Part shown: positions 9,037 through 17,909 of the stretch, in pieces
Position numbering within the stretch: the first letter of the stretch is position 1
How the letters are laid out: each line of letters begins with the position of its first letter
Assembly (NCBI RefSeq): GCF_040372045.1
Contig: NZ_BAABWH010000002.1
Reading direction: 5' to 3' (one strand)
DNA from: Thalassolituus sp006212115
GTDB taxonomy: Bacteria > Pseudomonadota > Gammaproteobacteria > Pseudomonadales > Oceanobacteraceae
Length of the DNA stretch: 64,000 nucleotides
Made by a program: the position numbers and the translations under genes
The notes under the pieces: model-generated
The model's input: the letters and a program-made list of their open reading frames with translations, nothing else
Database searches by the model: none
What the model was told of the DNA's origin: nothing

Positions 9037-9627
9037 ATGATCGGCATTATTCAGAAAGTATTGATAGATCTGCTTCACGACACCGGTGGAGAAGAACTCG
9101 TTGCTAATGTTCTGTCAGAGGCCGGTGTGCCCGCCGATGTTACCTACCGAATTGATCAGAACTACTCGGATGATGAGTTTAATCGCCTGTTGAGTGCGAG
9201 TGCGGTAATCACCGGTTTATCTGTTGGCGAATTGAGCGCACTGTACGCAAAAGCGTTTCTCGATCGCGCTAAAGTTCTGTTTCCCCGTTTTTTCGAGATG
9301 TCGTCATCATCTGAAGAGTTTCTGATGCGACAGGCTACGATTCATGCCGTGATGGCTTCGGGCTTGAAGACTCAGGATGAACGAAAAGCAGTTACCGATA
9401 AGTTTTCTGCAGAGCGGATTCGTCCCGGCTTTGTCCGTGTGACTTATCGCTCTGCCAATAAGCTCAAAGACTTATATATTGCGCTTGCGCATGAAGTCGC
9501 GGCTATTTACGACGAGAAGATTCAGGTTCAATGCGACGAAACTGGCGAGAACGAATACTGCTTCGAACTTAAGTGGCAGGCGCCATTCGGGTTAAAACCC
9601 TCTGACCATCTCGCGGATGCATCATGA
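9037..9627 (+). CDS. H-NOX-like (haem NO-binding) sensor with altered YxSxR motif
   Basis: This 196-residue protein has ATG 9037 with GGAG five bases upstream; an in-frame GTG at 9001 would add 12 residues but lacks such a site. Its start MIGIIQKVLIDLL and the YSDDEFNRLL, LSVGELSALYAKAFL and EEFLMRQATIHAVM segments follow the H-NOX (HNOB) pattern. His103 sits where the proximal haem ligand is expected. The haem-propionate motif YxSxR reads TYRSANKL (Tyr137, Ser139, Asn141), so the usual Arg is Asn. In other bacteria H-NOX genes sit beside cyclic-di-GMP enzymes and regulate them on NO binding. Here the stop overlaps the next PAS/EAL gene by 4 bp, which supports that role. Haem binding cannot be taken as certain. 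Confidence 0.72.
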   Translation: MIGIIQKVLIDLLHDTGGEELVANVLSEAGVPADVTYRIDQNYSDDEFNRLLSASAVITGLSVGELSALYAKAFLDRAKVLFPRFFEMSSSSEEFLMRQATIHAVMASGLKTQDERKAVTDKFSAERIRPGFVRVTYRSANKLKDLYIALAHEVAAIYDEKIQVQCDETGENEYCFELKWQAPFGLKPSDHLADAS

Positions 9628-11540
9628 GTTACGCAGGTCAGGATAACGAGCTTCAATCCGTCATTGCCAGTATTGCGGATCAGTTGTGCGATACGGTAGA
9701 TAACCGTTTTGATATGCACGTAACAGTGGACAGCGATGATGTTCAGGGCCAGAAGCTGTCTTTGCTGGTGAATTTCCTGTTGGAAAATGTACGCAGGAAT
9801 ATGAGTCAGCTAGAGCACCTCAATAACCAGCTCGAAGATAAGGTCAACGAACGGACTGAGCTTCTGGATCTTGTTATTTCCGGCTCGGATGATGGAGTCT
9901 GGATCTGGTTCTTTAATGACAATCGGGTCGAATTTTCAGCGAAGTGGCATTCAATGCTGGGCGAAGCGCCGGCGAATACGCCTCAGGACCTCAACCATTG
10001 GCTGCAACGCGTTCACCCCCGTGATCGGGCAGATCTTCAGGCTGCTATTAAGGCGCTGCTACAAGGGCGTGAGAACAACCTGACGGCCGAGTACCGCATT
10101 CTTCATGCTTCAGGTGGATACCGATGGATGTTGTGTCGTGGGGCGTGTCAGCGCAATGCTCAGGGTGAGCCAACACTTCTCGCCGGAACCCAGACCGACA
10201 TTACCAATATGCGCCTGGTGGATTCGCGCTCTGGTTTGCCGAATGAACACTATCTGCGGGAACGAATCGAAGATGCCATGGATAAAGATCGTGGTTTCTA
10301 CTTGCTGTTAATCGCGTTTAATCAGCTCGATTCTTTAAGTGACTCGCTTGATCACACCAGTATCAGCCGCTTACAGGATGATGTCGCGAGACGCATCGTA
10401 ACGACAGTGGACGTCAGTTCTGTCGTGGCCAAAATATCGGGTAATACGTACGCAGTTCTTGGCCATTCTGATGCTTCGTCGGGGGATCTCTCCCTGAATA
10501 AAATGCGCGAAGAAAGCAGTGCTATTTTGCAGAGTTTTGATGTGCCTTTCCGCATTAAGTCGCACGGTGATCACGTAATGAATATCGCCATCGGTGCATT
10601 GGAAAGCAGCGAAATGAATAACGTTGGCGCAGAGGAAATAATAAATGGCGCCTGGTCTGCATTACGTCATTCGAAGAAGCACGGCGGTATTTGTTTCTAT
10701 GATCAACAGCACAGGGACGTGAGTGCTCGACGAGTATTGATTGAACAGAAAATCCGGACTGGGATTCGTGACGGCGGTGTCCGCCCCTGGTTTCAGCCAA
10801 TTTTTTCAGGGCGTACCGAGCACTTGATTGGTTTCGAGGCGCTTGCACGGATGGACTGTCCGGGGGTAGGAGAGGTTTCACCCGCCGAATTTATTCCTGT
10901 TGCAGAGCAAAGCGGTTTGATGAACGCTTTGGGCGAATGCATTCTCGAGCAGAGTATCCAGATGGCTAAGCAGCTTTGCGAAGGTATCCTCGTGGGGGAG
11001 GCCTTCTATATTGGAGTCAACGTCTCAGCCGTTCAGCTGCTTAATAATGGCTTTGTTGAGCGGGTTATTGAACTGCTTCGGCGCCATCAACTTGATGCAA
11101 AGTATCTTCGTCTTGAAGTTACAGAGTCTGTCTTTGTCGGTAATCTGGATAAGGCAAGATCGGTACTTTGTGGACTCAGAAAAGCGGGCATTAAAATCGC
11201 GCTGGATGACTTTGGTACGGGCTATTCGTCTTTGAGTTATTTGCGCCATCTGCCGATTGATGTGCTTAAAATCGACCGCAGTTTTATTACTGATTTAGAG
11301 CAACAGGACAGTAAAGCCGCCATTGTAAAAACCATTGTGAGTCTGGCTGCGTTACTGGAGCTTGATGTCGTTGCGGAAGGTGTTGAGTCGAAGGAAGAGC
11401 TTACGGCGCTGAATGCGATCAGTGCGATGTCGATACAGGGATTCTATTTCAGCCGGGCATTGCCAGAAAAAACCTTGATGCCTTTGATCGAACAGAATTT
11501 AAAACGGCGCCGTGTGGTGACACTTCCGGCTCGTTACTGA
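9624..11540 (+). CDS. PAS / degenerate GGDEF / EAL c-di-GMP phosphodiesterase coupled to H-NOX (paralogue 2)
   Basis: This 638-residue protein overlaps the H-NOX-like gene by ATGA. The architecture equals that of the protein at 6982-8856: N-terminal segment with IADQLCDTVDNRFD (about 10-70), coiled coil, PAS (about 80-195), GGDEF-like (about 200-365) and EAL (about 380-625). The GGDEF loop is lost (SGNTYAVLGHS near 270). The EAL domain retains FEALARM (about 402), NVSAVQLL, EVTES, DDFGTGYSSLSYLR, KIDRSF, VAEGVES and QGFYFS, so phosphodiesterase activity is expected. Family knowledge (H-NOX control of DGC/PDE partners) plus the overlap suggest its output is set by the preceding protein. No membrane segments. 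Confidence 0.9.
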   Translation: MSYAGQDNELQSVIASIADQLCDTVDNRFDMHVTVDSDDVQGQKLSLLVNFLLENVRRNMSQLEHLNNQLEDKVNERTELLDLVISGSDDGVWIWFFNDNRVEFSAKWHSMLGEAPANTPQDLNHWLQRVHPRDRADLQAAIKALLQGRENNLTAEYRILHASGGYRWMLCRGACQRNAQGEPTLLAGTQTDITNMRLVDSRSGLPNEHYLRERIEDAMDKDRGFYLLLIAFNQLDSLSDSLDHTSISRLQDDVARRIVTTVDVSSVVAKISGNTYAVLGHSDASSGDLSLNKMREESSAILQSFDVPFRIKSHGDHVMNIAIGALESSEMNNVGAEEIINGAWSALRHSKKHGGICFYDQQHRDVSARRVLIEQKIRTGIRDGGVRPWFQPIFSGRTEHLIGFEALARMDCPGVGEVSPAEFIPVAEQSGLMNALGECILEQSIQMAKQLCEGILVGEAFYIGVNVSAVQLLNNGFVERVIELLRRHQLDAKYLRLEVTESVFVGNLDKARSVLCGLRKAGIKIALDDFGTGYSSLSYLRHLPIDVLKIDRSFITDLEQQDSKAAIVKTIVSLAALLELDVVAEGVESKEELTALNAISAMSIQGFYFSRALPEKTLMPLIEQNLKRRRVVTLPARY

Positions 11541-11602
11541 ATTAACTATCTTTCAGACATAACAATTCGGTTAATTTAGCCGGAAAGCTTGCTAACACTA
11601 TA

Positions 11603-11684
11603 GAAGCCGATGATCGAATTGGAGTCCCATCGTTAATCATAATCACGACTAACGATGAGGTCCGGCACGCCCTTTTTCGGCTTC
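11603..11684. repeat. Nested inverted repeats between convergent genes
   Basis: The outer pair is GAAGCCGA (11603-11610) with TCGGCTTC (11677-11684). The inner pair is CATCGTTA (11628-11635) with TAACGATG (11650-11657). Both are perfect 8-bp arms and they are nested, lying between a plus-strand and a minus-strand gene end. This may be a bidirectional termination structure. Confidence 0.5.
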
Positions 11685-11701
11685 CTTATGACTGAGGAAA
11701 A

Positions 11702-14700
11702 TCAGTTCATTTGATCAATTAAAATTTGGATATCATACATCGCCGCGGCGTTCAGGAAGCTTGGGTCTGACTCGAACGTACCACCGGCCAGTATGATGTC
11801 TACCATACGAATAATCCCGTTGTGTGAGGTGTAGCCGATGCGTTCACCGGGAATCGAACATACGCCTTCTGGCAGTGCCCATATTTCCGTATCACCGATC
11901 GTTATAGTGTACTCGGCAACAGTGCTGAGCATATTACCATTCTGCAGTAAGCCTTCCGATGTGAACTGGAAGTCATCACCGCACTCGCTGAATACGCTGG
12001 TCAAAGTTTCTTCCAGTGTTCCTTCCCCATAGGAGTCTGCATCTGAGCAATCGATACCAGATTCCTCCGCATCACAGTCGAGCCTGTATTCATCACTCAA
12101 GTACGTGCCAACAATTGCATAGGCTTCTGCAACAGGACTGAATAGTGCATCGGCGACATCATCCAGTGTGGCTTGGAAGGTATCGTAAGAGTAGCCCTCG
12201 CCCTCGAGGCTATCCCAAGCGACAACTTCCAGGTAGTTTTTGATATAAATGCCTTCTAGCGAAACACTGCGTACTCCGATTTGCTCAGTAAAGTCTTCAC
12301 AGCTGAGTGTGAAGTTATCGCCTGAGGGCGTCACTGGACAGTTTGGCGCTGTGCTTATGGATTGCCACTTGCCATCCACCAAGGCTGCGCGGTAACTGGT
12401 GTAAGTCCACCATTCGCTGCCGTCCCAGTATTCGTTCGTGCCGGTTAGTTGATTGTCGCTAAGTTGGAGCAGGCTTCGCTCCAGCTCGAAGCCACTCTGA
12501 TCTTCATCACTTTCAATTCTCAGCTCAGTGAGGCCCTCCGTAAACGCGTTGTTGGCGTTGGCTGGGCTGAGCTCTGGCAAATCCAGAGTAGGGGCGTCTG
12601 CGTCATCCTGCGTTGATGACATCGGGAAGTGTTCCATGATGAGCTGATCCAGACTGAAAGAGGCTTCGTTGTCGAAGAAGATATCCTCGGGGGACGTAGT
12701 CTCCTGGATTGATACGGGGACGACGTTTCCGTTAATTTCAGCAAAACCAAAGCGTTCTTGGGCACAGGCAAACTGAGACGCTACTTCAATTACTGGATAA
12801 CCCGTAACCGGTTCGACTTCACTCCAGCTGCCCGCGTATTCACCAGAGGTCAGTTCTACTTCTCCTGAGCTTAGCAGGGTGATGTCGAAGCCACAGGCGC
12901 TGGAATAGAACGTGGTATCTGTCATATCAGCCAGCGTAGTGAATGGAGCTCCCGAGCATTCTGTCGGTATTCCGTTCTCATCGTGGGCCGAGCACTGCGC
13001 GACATAAATGTCGTCGCCAGTTCTTGTCATTTTAAAAGCGATACCAGCAAAGAAGGTTTCGTTTTTACCATTAAGCTCATCACGGATTCTTTCAAGCATC
13101 TCCTCGGTCAGTGACCCGTAGATATAACCGTAATTGCCGTTTTCGAGAAGATTGACGAAGAAGCCTGCAATTGTCGTAGGTGTCACCAGAGGGAAACCTT
13201 GCACTTCCCAGCGGAAGGTGCCGTAAGGACAGCTCAATTCAAATACCATGCTGTCATCGTCAGCGGGGCCAGATGAGCAGCTCTCGAATTCGTCAGAGTG
13301 ACGCCAGCCGTCGGCTGTAAGTGCTACTGAATTTCCGGTTAGCATCCATGAGTGGGTTAGTCGCCATTCAGTACCAGTCCAGACTTCATGACTGGCTTGG
13401 GTATCCATTACTGTTTGGCGGAGGAACGTCAGATCGCTTTCTTCTTCTGTGCTCCAGTAGGACGTAAAGCCGTCCTCAAACATGTTGTTAGCGTTGAACT
13501 GGGTGATATCCATATTGACTATGTCAGCCAGGAGTTGAATGTCACCACGGTTTTCCTGGCTTACCGGGGTACCTCCAGAATGGCCGCTACCAGGATAGCT
13601 CTCGTCATCGTAGGGGTCGGTTCCGGAGTCCCATTCTTCATTGTCAGAATATCCGTCACAGTCGGCGTCGTTCTCCCCATCAACGCTGCATTCATAGCCA
13701 TACTCTTCGAGTGTCAGTGGCAGAAGTTGTTCGAGCATATTTGCCAGAGCGGCAGATGCCGTTTCATTCAGCAGTGCTGGGCCTTCCTCTTGTAGGACCA
13801 TGCCAGCGGGGGTTTTACTTATGTCGATAAGGACGCCATCAATAGAGATGTAGCCGATTTGTATGTGATCCGGAGCAAACTCGCACGCATCTAATGGGAA
13901 GAACAGGGCCTCGTAGCCTCCCACTGTTTCCTGTTGCCATTCACCTATATCTTCGCCGTAGCGATAGACATGCCCATCATCGTTTATTTCGTAAGAGCTT
14001 TCACATTGGTAACGAACAGAGCCGATGACGTCGTTAATGGCGCCTTCGCCGCGAGTATCGCAGTCATCCCAGTTGATATTACCGTTACCATCGTCACCGC
14101 ATTCGAGCTCATAAAGATCTATCGTACGGGTAACGGCTAAACCATACCCTTGGCTATTTTCAGGAAATAGCTGAGGTGTCAGATCCTCAAGGGCTTGCTG
14201 CACAGTGTCAAACTCGCTGGATTCACCCTCGAATCTGCGCGCCGCGAGGTAGCTGATATAAACACCAATATCGGTGCCACTCAGGTCGGTAACGTCCGCA
14301 GTGATGACGGAGGCTTCGCCTGCACAGTTAACGTCGAGTTTATTGGCGTCGTCTGCATTAGCAGAGGCAGCACACTGACTCTGATCGACGACAGTCCAGG
14401 TGTCCTCGATCAGGCGAATTTCCCAGCCCACATCATCGACAGTAATCCACTCATCGTTGTCAGTCAGGAGTTCTTCGCTAGACGTAATTTGATCCGAGCC
14501 ATTAAAGTCAATCAAGTAGCGTTGAGCTTCTGCGACTTCGGTGCCGTTCTGTTCGTGGTCATCCAGCGCATATTCGACAAGTCCGCCAGACAGTGCTGTG
14601 GGAAAGTCCGCTGGGGAATAGACGTATTGCGGTGGCTGGTAGGGCTCGTAGGTGATTACAGGGAAGTTAGCTTCGATAATGGCGTCGATTTTGGCCGCTG

Positions 14701-17700
14701 CTGAGGCATTGTAGTCGTACTGCCCTTCGTCGTAGGCGTACAGGTATTCGCTCCCTTCTGTGAAGCTGGCTGTTGTAACACGACCATTATATTCCACCAG
14801 TACGTCCGAGTTATTGCTGCTGGGGCAGTCGAAGCTCATATAACGGGTCGTTGCGAACTCTTGAATACTCCAGATGCCGGTTTCGAGACCGGTATCTTTG
14901 GCAATCAAGCTGCCAGTGCTATCGCCTGCGTCTCCGGCAATGTAGGACGGCGTGTCACAGTAATAATCCGCGCCGAGCATATCTTCCAGCGTCGTGGTGG
15001 TGTCATCGCCTTCGTAATCTAGCGGACAGGTCTCGTCACCACTATTTTCGTCGCCACTATGATTGTCATCGTAAATACGGCAGCTCAGCCCCAGATAAGA
15101 GTTCACTGAGGTGAGTGACAGCTGATAACCGACGTCACTCTCACTGAAGGTTGCAGGCCACAGATCTTCATCAATCTGTACATGTGAGTCCAGTTCATCC
15201 TGCAGTATTTGATTGATAACCGATGCTACGGAGTAGCCGTCGAGACTGACCGCCTGATAACTGTAATGAACGACCTGGTTGCTGCAGGTTTCATTGACTG
15301 CAGCAGGGTTGGATATGTCAGCTTCGATCGTACAGTCGGTGTAGTCTACGGATTGCCAGTCTGTTGCGTTCTCGGTGAGTATTAGCTGATACACAGGAAG
15401 GTCACGTGTATCCCACGTCTGATTCATTGACCAAAGCTGTTCGTAAAAGGCGGAATTGCCATTGCCATCAGCTATCCATGGATAGCGCACGAAACTGGCG
15501 TATTCGGTGCCGTTTTCTTCTGTTTCCGTTTTCGCTGAGTAGTAGTAGGTTCCGAGTTCGAGCTCGGCAAGCATATCCAGAGGCTGATCGGTGACATCGT
15601 AGGGGTCGGTGCCTGCAGCAATTTCCTGGTCGTTGCTGTAACCATCACCGTCGATGTCGCTGTCGGTTGAATCCGGAATATAGTCGCCATCCATATCGTT
15701 TGGAATACTGTCACTGTTCAGTGGGTCGGAGCCCTCAGCGACTTCGACGCTATCGTCGTAACCGTCGTTATCATCGTCTGCATCCGCGTTATTCCCTTGA
15801 CCGTCGTTATCGGTATCCGTGGTTTCTAACGGGTCCAACGGAAATGCATCGTTATCATCGATGACCCCATCGTTGTCATCATCAATATCAACGTCGTCAT
15901 GCTGGCCATCTCCGTCGCTATCGGTAAAGCCTTCGTCGGTAACACCGTCGCAGTCGTTATCGAGACCGTCGAAAATTTCCATTGCTGCTGGGCTTACAGT
16001 AGCGTTTGTGTCGTCGCAGTCTTCACCATAGATTGGCGTGAAGCCGTCGCCATCAATGTCAAAACCTTCGTCGGTGTCGCCGTCTTTGTCGTTATCGATA
16101 CCGTCGTCGATTTCTGGTGTGCTTTCAGGATCAAGTGGGTCTGAACCGGCAGCAACTTCATCTGTGTCGGAAACCGTATCGTTATCGTCGTCGGTATCTG
16201 CGTTGTCACCAAGACCATCATTGTCAGTGTCCGCAGATTCAGATGGGTCTAGTGGATAGGCATCGCTTTCGTCGTCGATACCATCGTTGTCATCGTCGGT
16301 ATCTACTCCGTCATGCTGGCCATCTCCATCGGTGTCTATGAAGCCCTCGTCAATCTGCATATTGCAGTTGTTGTCGATGCCGTCAAAGAGCTCGACTGCA
16401 CCGGGGTTTCTATCAGAATCCGTGTCATCGCAGTCCTGACCAAAGATGGGTGTGTAGCCGTCGCCATCCAGGTCAAAGCCTTCATCAATCTGTTCGTCGT
16501 TATCGTTGTCGATACCATCGTCGACTTCTGGTGTACTGCTGGCATTCAGTGGATCTGAACCCGCAGTAATTTCATCATCATCTGAAAAACTATCGTTATC
16601 GTCGTCATTATCTTCATTGTCGCCGATGCCGTCGTTATCGTTATCCATTGATTCGGAATAATCGAACGGGAAGGCATCCTCTTCATCACTGACCCCGTCA
16701 TTATCATCGTCGGTATCGGATACGTCAGAGATACCATCGCCGTCATTGTCGGATGGAATATCGTCTGCATTCAGAGGATCAGAGCCTGCAGTGATTTCGT
16801 CAGTGTCGAGGTAACCATCACCGTCATCGTCAGTATCGGCATTGTCGCCGGTACCGTCGTTGTCCGTGTCCTGTGTTTCTGAAGGATCTTCAGGGAAGGC
16901 ATCAGAGGCGTTATTTACGCCATCGTTATCACTGTCGGTAGTAATGTCCTCCAGAGAGACATCGTCGCTAATAGGATCAATATCCGGCACGTCTTCTGGC
17001 GATGTCGCCGCTGCGATCTCACCGGCGTTTTCGTTAACGGCGTCGAGAATGTAGTCCAGCAGATCGTCGATGTTTTCTTCAACACTGTCGCTGCTGCTGT
17101 CTTCTGAGGCATTCGCGAGCGCGTTGGCAATGGCTGCGTTTATGCGCTGGGCAAGTTGATGAGTGGTGTCGTCAGCGTTGGCGATGTAGTCCTGAGTAAC
17201 GTCAGTACCTTCAGGCAAGCCGAAATCGCGTCGGACTTTGTCTGCTGCTTGTTCAGGTGTTAGTTCGGGATTATCTTTCAGGGCTTTCGCTACCAGGGTA
17301 CTCAATGGAGAAATGAATTCCTGCCCCGGTGGTGCGGTGAGCGTAAACGGTTTATCAATAGTTTCGTCTGGGTTGTCCAGGTCGATGGTTTGGCCAGCGA
17401 TGGCTTTCACGACAACAGAGTGAGCTGCCTTCTGTGCCGCGGTGGCTTCCAGCGTAAAGTTGCCCTGATCATCGGTGATGGCATTGGGCTCGTCAGAATC
17501 ACACTTCAGGTTGGCATTCAGATCGAGGCAGACAAGGGCGCTGGCCAGATAGCCATCGGCGGCTTTACCAGAGAATGTGGGAGCTTGCTCACTTTGTTCT
17601 TCCTGCTCCACCGGAGTCGGCAGTGGATCGGGCGTTGGTTCGTTACCTCCGCTATCTGTTCCACCACTGCCAGATCCTCCGCCGCCACAGCCACTCAAAC

Positions 17701-17749
17701 TCGCAATCGCTATTGCGAGTAGCACCTTTTTATTAAGACCTGATTCCAT
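11702..17749 (-). CDS. Giant lipoprotein with Asp-rich Ca-binding repeats and four ~300-residue modules
   Basis: This 2015-residue protein has a signal peptide and lipobox LSGC (Cys21), then a Gly/Ser/Pro linker. Residues about 55-260 include ADGYLASALVCLDLN and FISPLSTLVAKAL. Residues about 270-720 are Asp-rich repeats of thrombospondin-type-3 kind (DTDNDGLGDNADTDDDNDG-like units). Among them are at least two MopE-type putative metal-binding motifs (DCDD then FDGLDNDCDG then DEGF). The rest (about 733-2010) holds four diverged copies of one module, starting near 733, 1045, 1415 and 1730. The copies share endings such as GEGT followed by a Cys-containing segment and IGYxxxxG. Expected place: outer membrane lipoprotein, probably surface-exposed and calcium-loaded. 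Function unknown; adhesion or matrix roles are only guesses. Confidence 0.85.
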   Translation of the reverse strand: MESGLNKKVLLAIAIASLSGCGGGGSGSGGTDSGGNEPTPDPLPTPVEQEEQSEQAPTFSGKAADGYLASALVCLDLNANLKCDSDEPNAITDDQGNFTLEATAAQKAAHSVVVKAIAGQTIDLDNPDETIDKPFTLTAPPGQEFISPLSTLVAKALKDNPELTPEQAADKVRRDFGLPEGTDVTQDYIANADDTTHQLAQRINAAIANALANASEDSSSDSVEENIDDLLDYILDAVNENAGEIAAATSPEDVPDIDPISDDVSLEDITTDSDNDGVNNASDAFPEDPSETQDTDNDGTGDNADTDDDGDGYLDTDEITAGSDPLNADDIPSDNDGDGISDVSDTDDDNDGVSDEEDAFPFDYSESMDNDNDGIGDNEDNDDDNDSFSDDDEITAGSDPLNASSTPEVDDGIDNDNDEQIDEGFDLDGDGYTPIFGQDCDDTDSDRNPGAVELFDGIDNNCNMQIDEGFIDTDGDGQHDGVDTDDDNDGIDDESDAYPLDPSESADTDNDGLGDNADTDDDNDTVSDTDEVAAGSDPLDPESTPEIDDGIDNDKDGDTDEGFDIDGDGFTPIYGEDCDDTNATVSPAAMEIFDGLDNDCDGVTDEGFTDSDGDGQHDDVDIDDDNDGVIDDNDAFPLDPLETTDTDNDGQGNNADADDDNDGYDDSVEVAEGSDPLNSDSIPNDMDGDYIPDSTDSDIDGDGYSNDQEIAAGTDPYDVTDQPLDMLAELELGTYYYSAKTETEENGTEYASFVRYPWIADGNGNSAFYEQLWSMNQTWDTRDLPVYQLILTENATDWQSVDYTDCTIEADISNPAAVNETCSNQVVHYSYQAVSLDGYSVASVINQILQDELDSHVQIDEDLWPATFSESDVGYQLSLTSVNSYLGLSCRIYDDNHSGDENSGDETCPLDYEGDDTTTTLEDMLGADYYCDTPSYIAGDAGDSTGSLIAKDTGLETGIWSIQEFATTRYMSFDCPSSNNSDVLVEYNGRVTTASFTEGSEYLYAYDEGQYDYNASAAAKIDAIIEANFPVITYEPYQPPQYVYSPADFPTALSGGLVEYALDDHEQNGTEVAEAQRYLIDFNGSDQITSSEELLTDNDEWITVDDVGWEIRLIEDTWTVVDQSQCAASANADDANKLDVNCAGEASVITADVTDLSGTDIGVYISYLAARRFEGESSEFDTVQQALEDLTPQLFPENSQGYGLAVTRTIDLYELECGDDGNGNINWDDCDTRGEGAINDVIGSVRYQCESSYEINDDGHVYRYGEDIGEWQQETVGGYEALFFPLDACEFAPDHIQIGYISIDGVLIDISKTPAGMVLQEEGPALLNETASAALANMLEQLLPLTLEEYGYECSVDGENDADCDGYSDNEEWDSGTDPYDDESYPGSGHSGGTPVSQENRGDIQLLADIVNMDITQFNANNMFEDGFTSYWSTEEESDLTFLRQTVMDTQASHEVWTGTEWRLTHSWMLTGNSVALTADGWRHSDEFESCSSGPADDDSMVFELSCPYGTFRWEVQGFPLVTPTTIAGFFVNLLENGNYGYIYGSLTEEMLERIRDELNGKNETFFAGIAFKMTRTGDDIYVAQCSAHDENGIPTECSGAPFTTLADMTDTTFYSSACGFDITLLSSGEVELTSGEYAGSWSEVEPVTGYPVIEVASQFACAQERFGFAEINGNVVPVSIQETTSPEDIFFDNEASFSLDQLIMEHFPMSSTQDDADAPTLDLPELSPANANNAFTEGLTELRIESDEDQSGFELERSLLQLSDNQLTGTNEYWDGSEWWTYTSYRAALVDGKWQSISTAPNCPVTPSGDNFTLSCEDFTEQIGVRSVSLEGIYIKNYLEVVAWDSLEGEGYSYDTFQATLDDVADALFSPVAEAYAIVGTYLSDEYRLDCDAEESGIDCSDADSYGEGTLEETLTSVFSECGDDFQFTSEGLLQNGNMLSTVAEYTITIGDTEIWALPEGVCSIPGERIGYTSHNGIIRMVDIILAGGTFESDPSFLNAAAMYDIQILIDQMN
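15585..16945 (-). repeat. Coding tandem repeats for thrombospondin-3/MopE-like Asp-rich units
   Basis: Within the giant lipoprotein gene, GAT/GAC-rich units recur (seen as cgtcgttatc-like strings on the plus strand). They encode DxDxDG repeats of about 13-40 residues, in larger blocks that recur near 16.65, 16.25 and 15.85 kb. Copy-number change by recombination is possible. Confidence 0.8.
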
Positions 17750-17909
17750 TGCTCCGTGTCCTTTTGTATAACCAAAATCCCTCCAATCTTACGGTGCCGT
17801 TTAGTGAGATCCGACAGTACTTTTCTGTAATTCTTCACATTGTTCTCTCTGGACAGCGAAAACCATCCGTTGCTAGGTTAGCAACAGAGTGAAACAAGGA
17901 CGTCACAAT

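Noticed and set aside
15585..16945. Regular DNA repeats that could suggest a CRISPR array
   Set aside because: Repeats are in frame and encode DxDxDG units; no constant repeat with unique spacers of fixed size.
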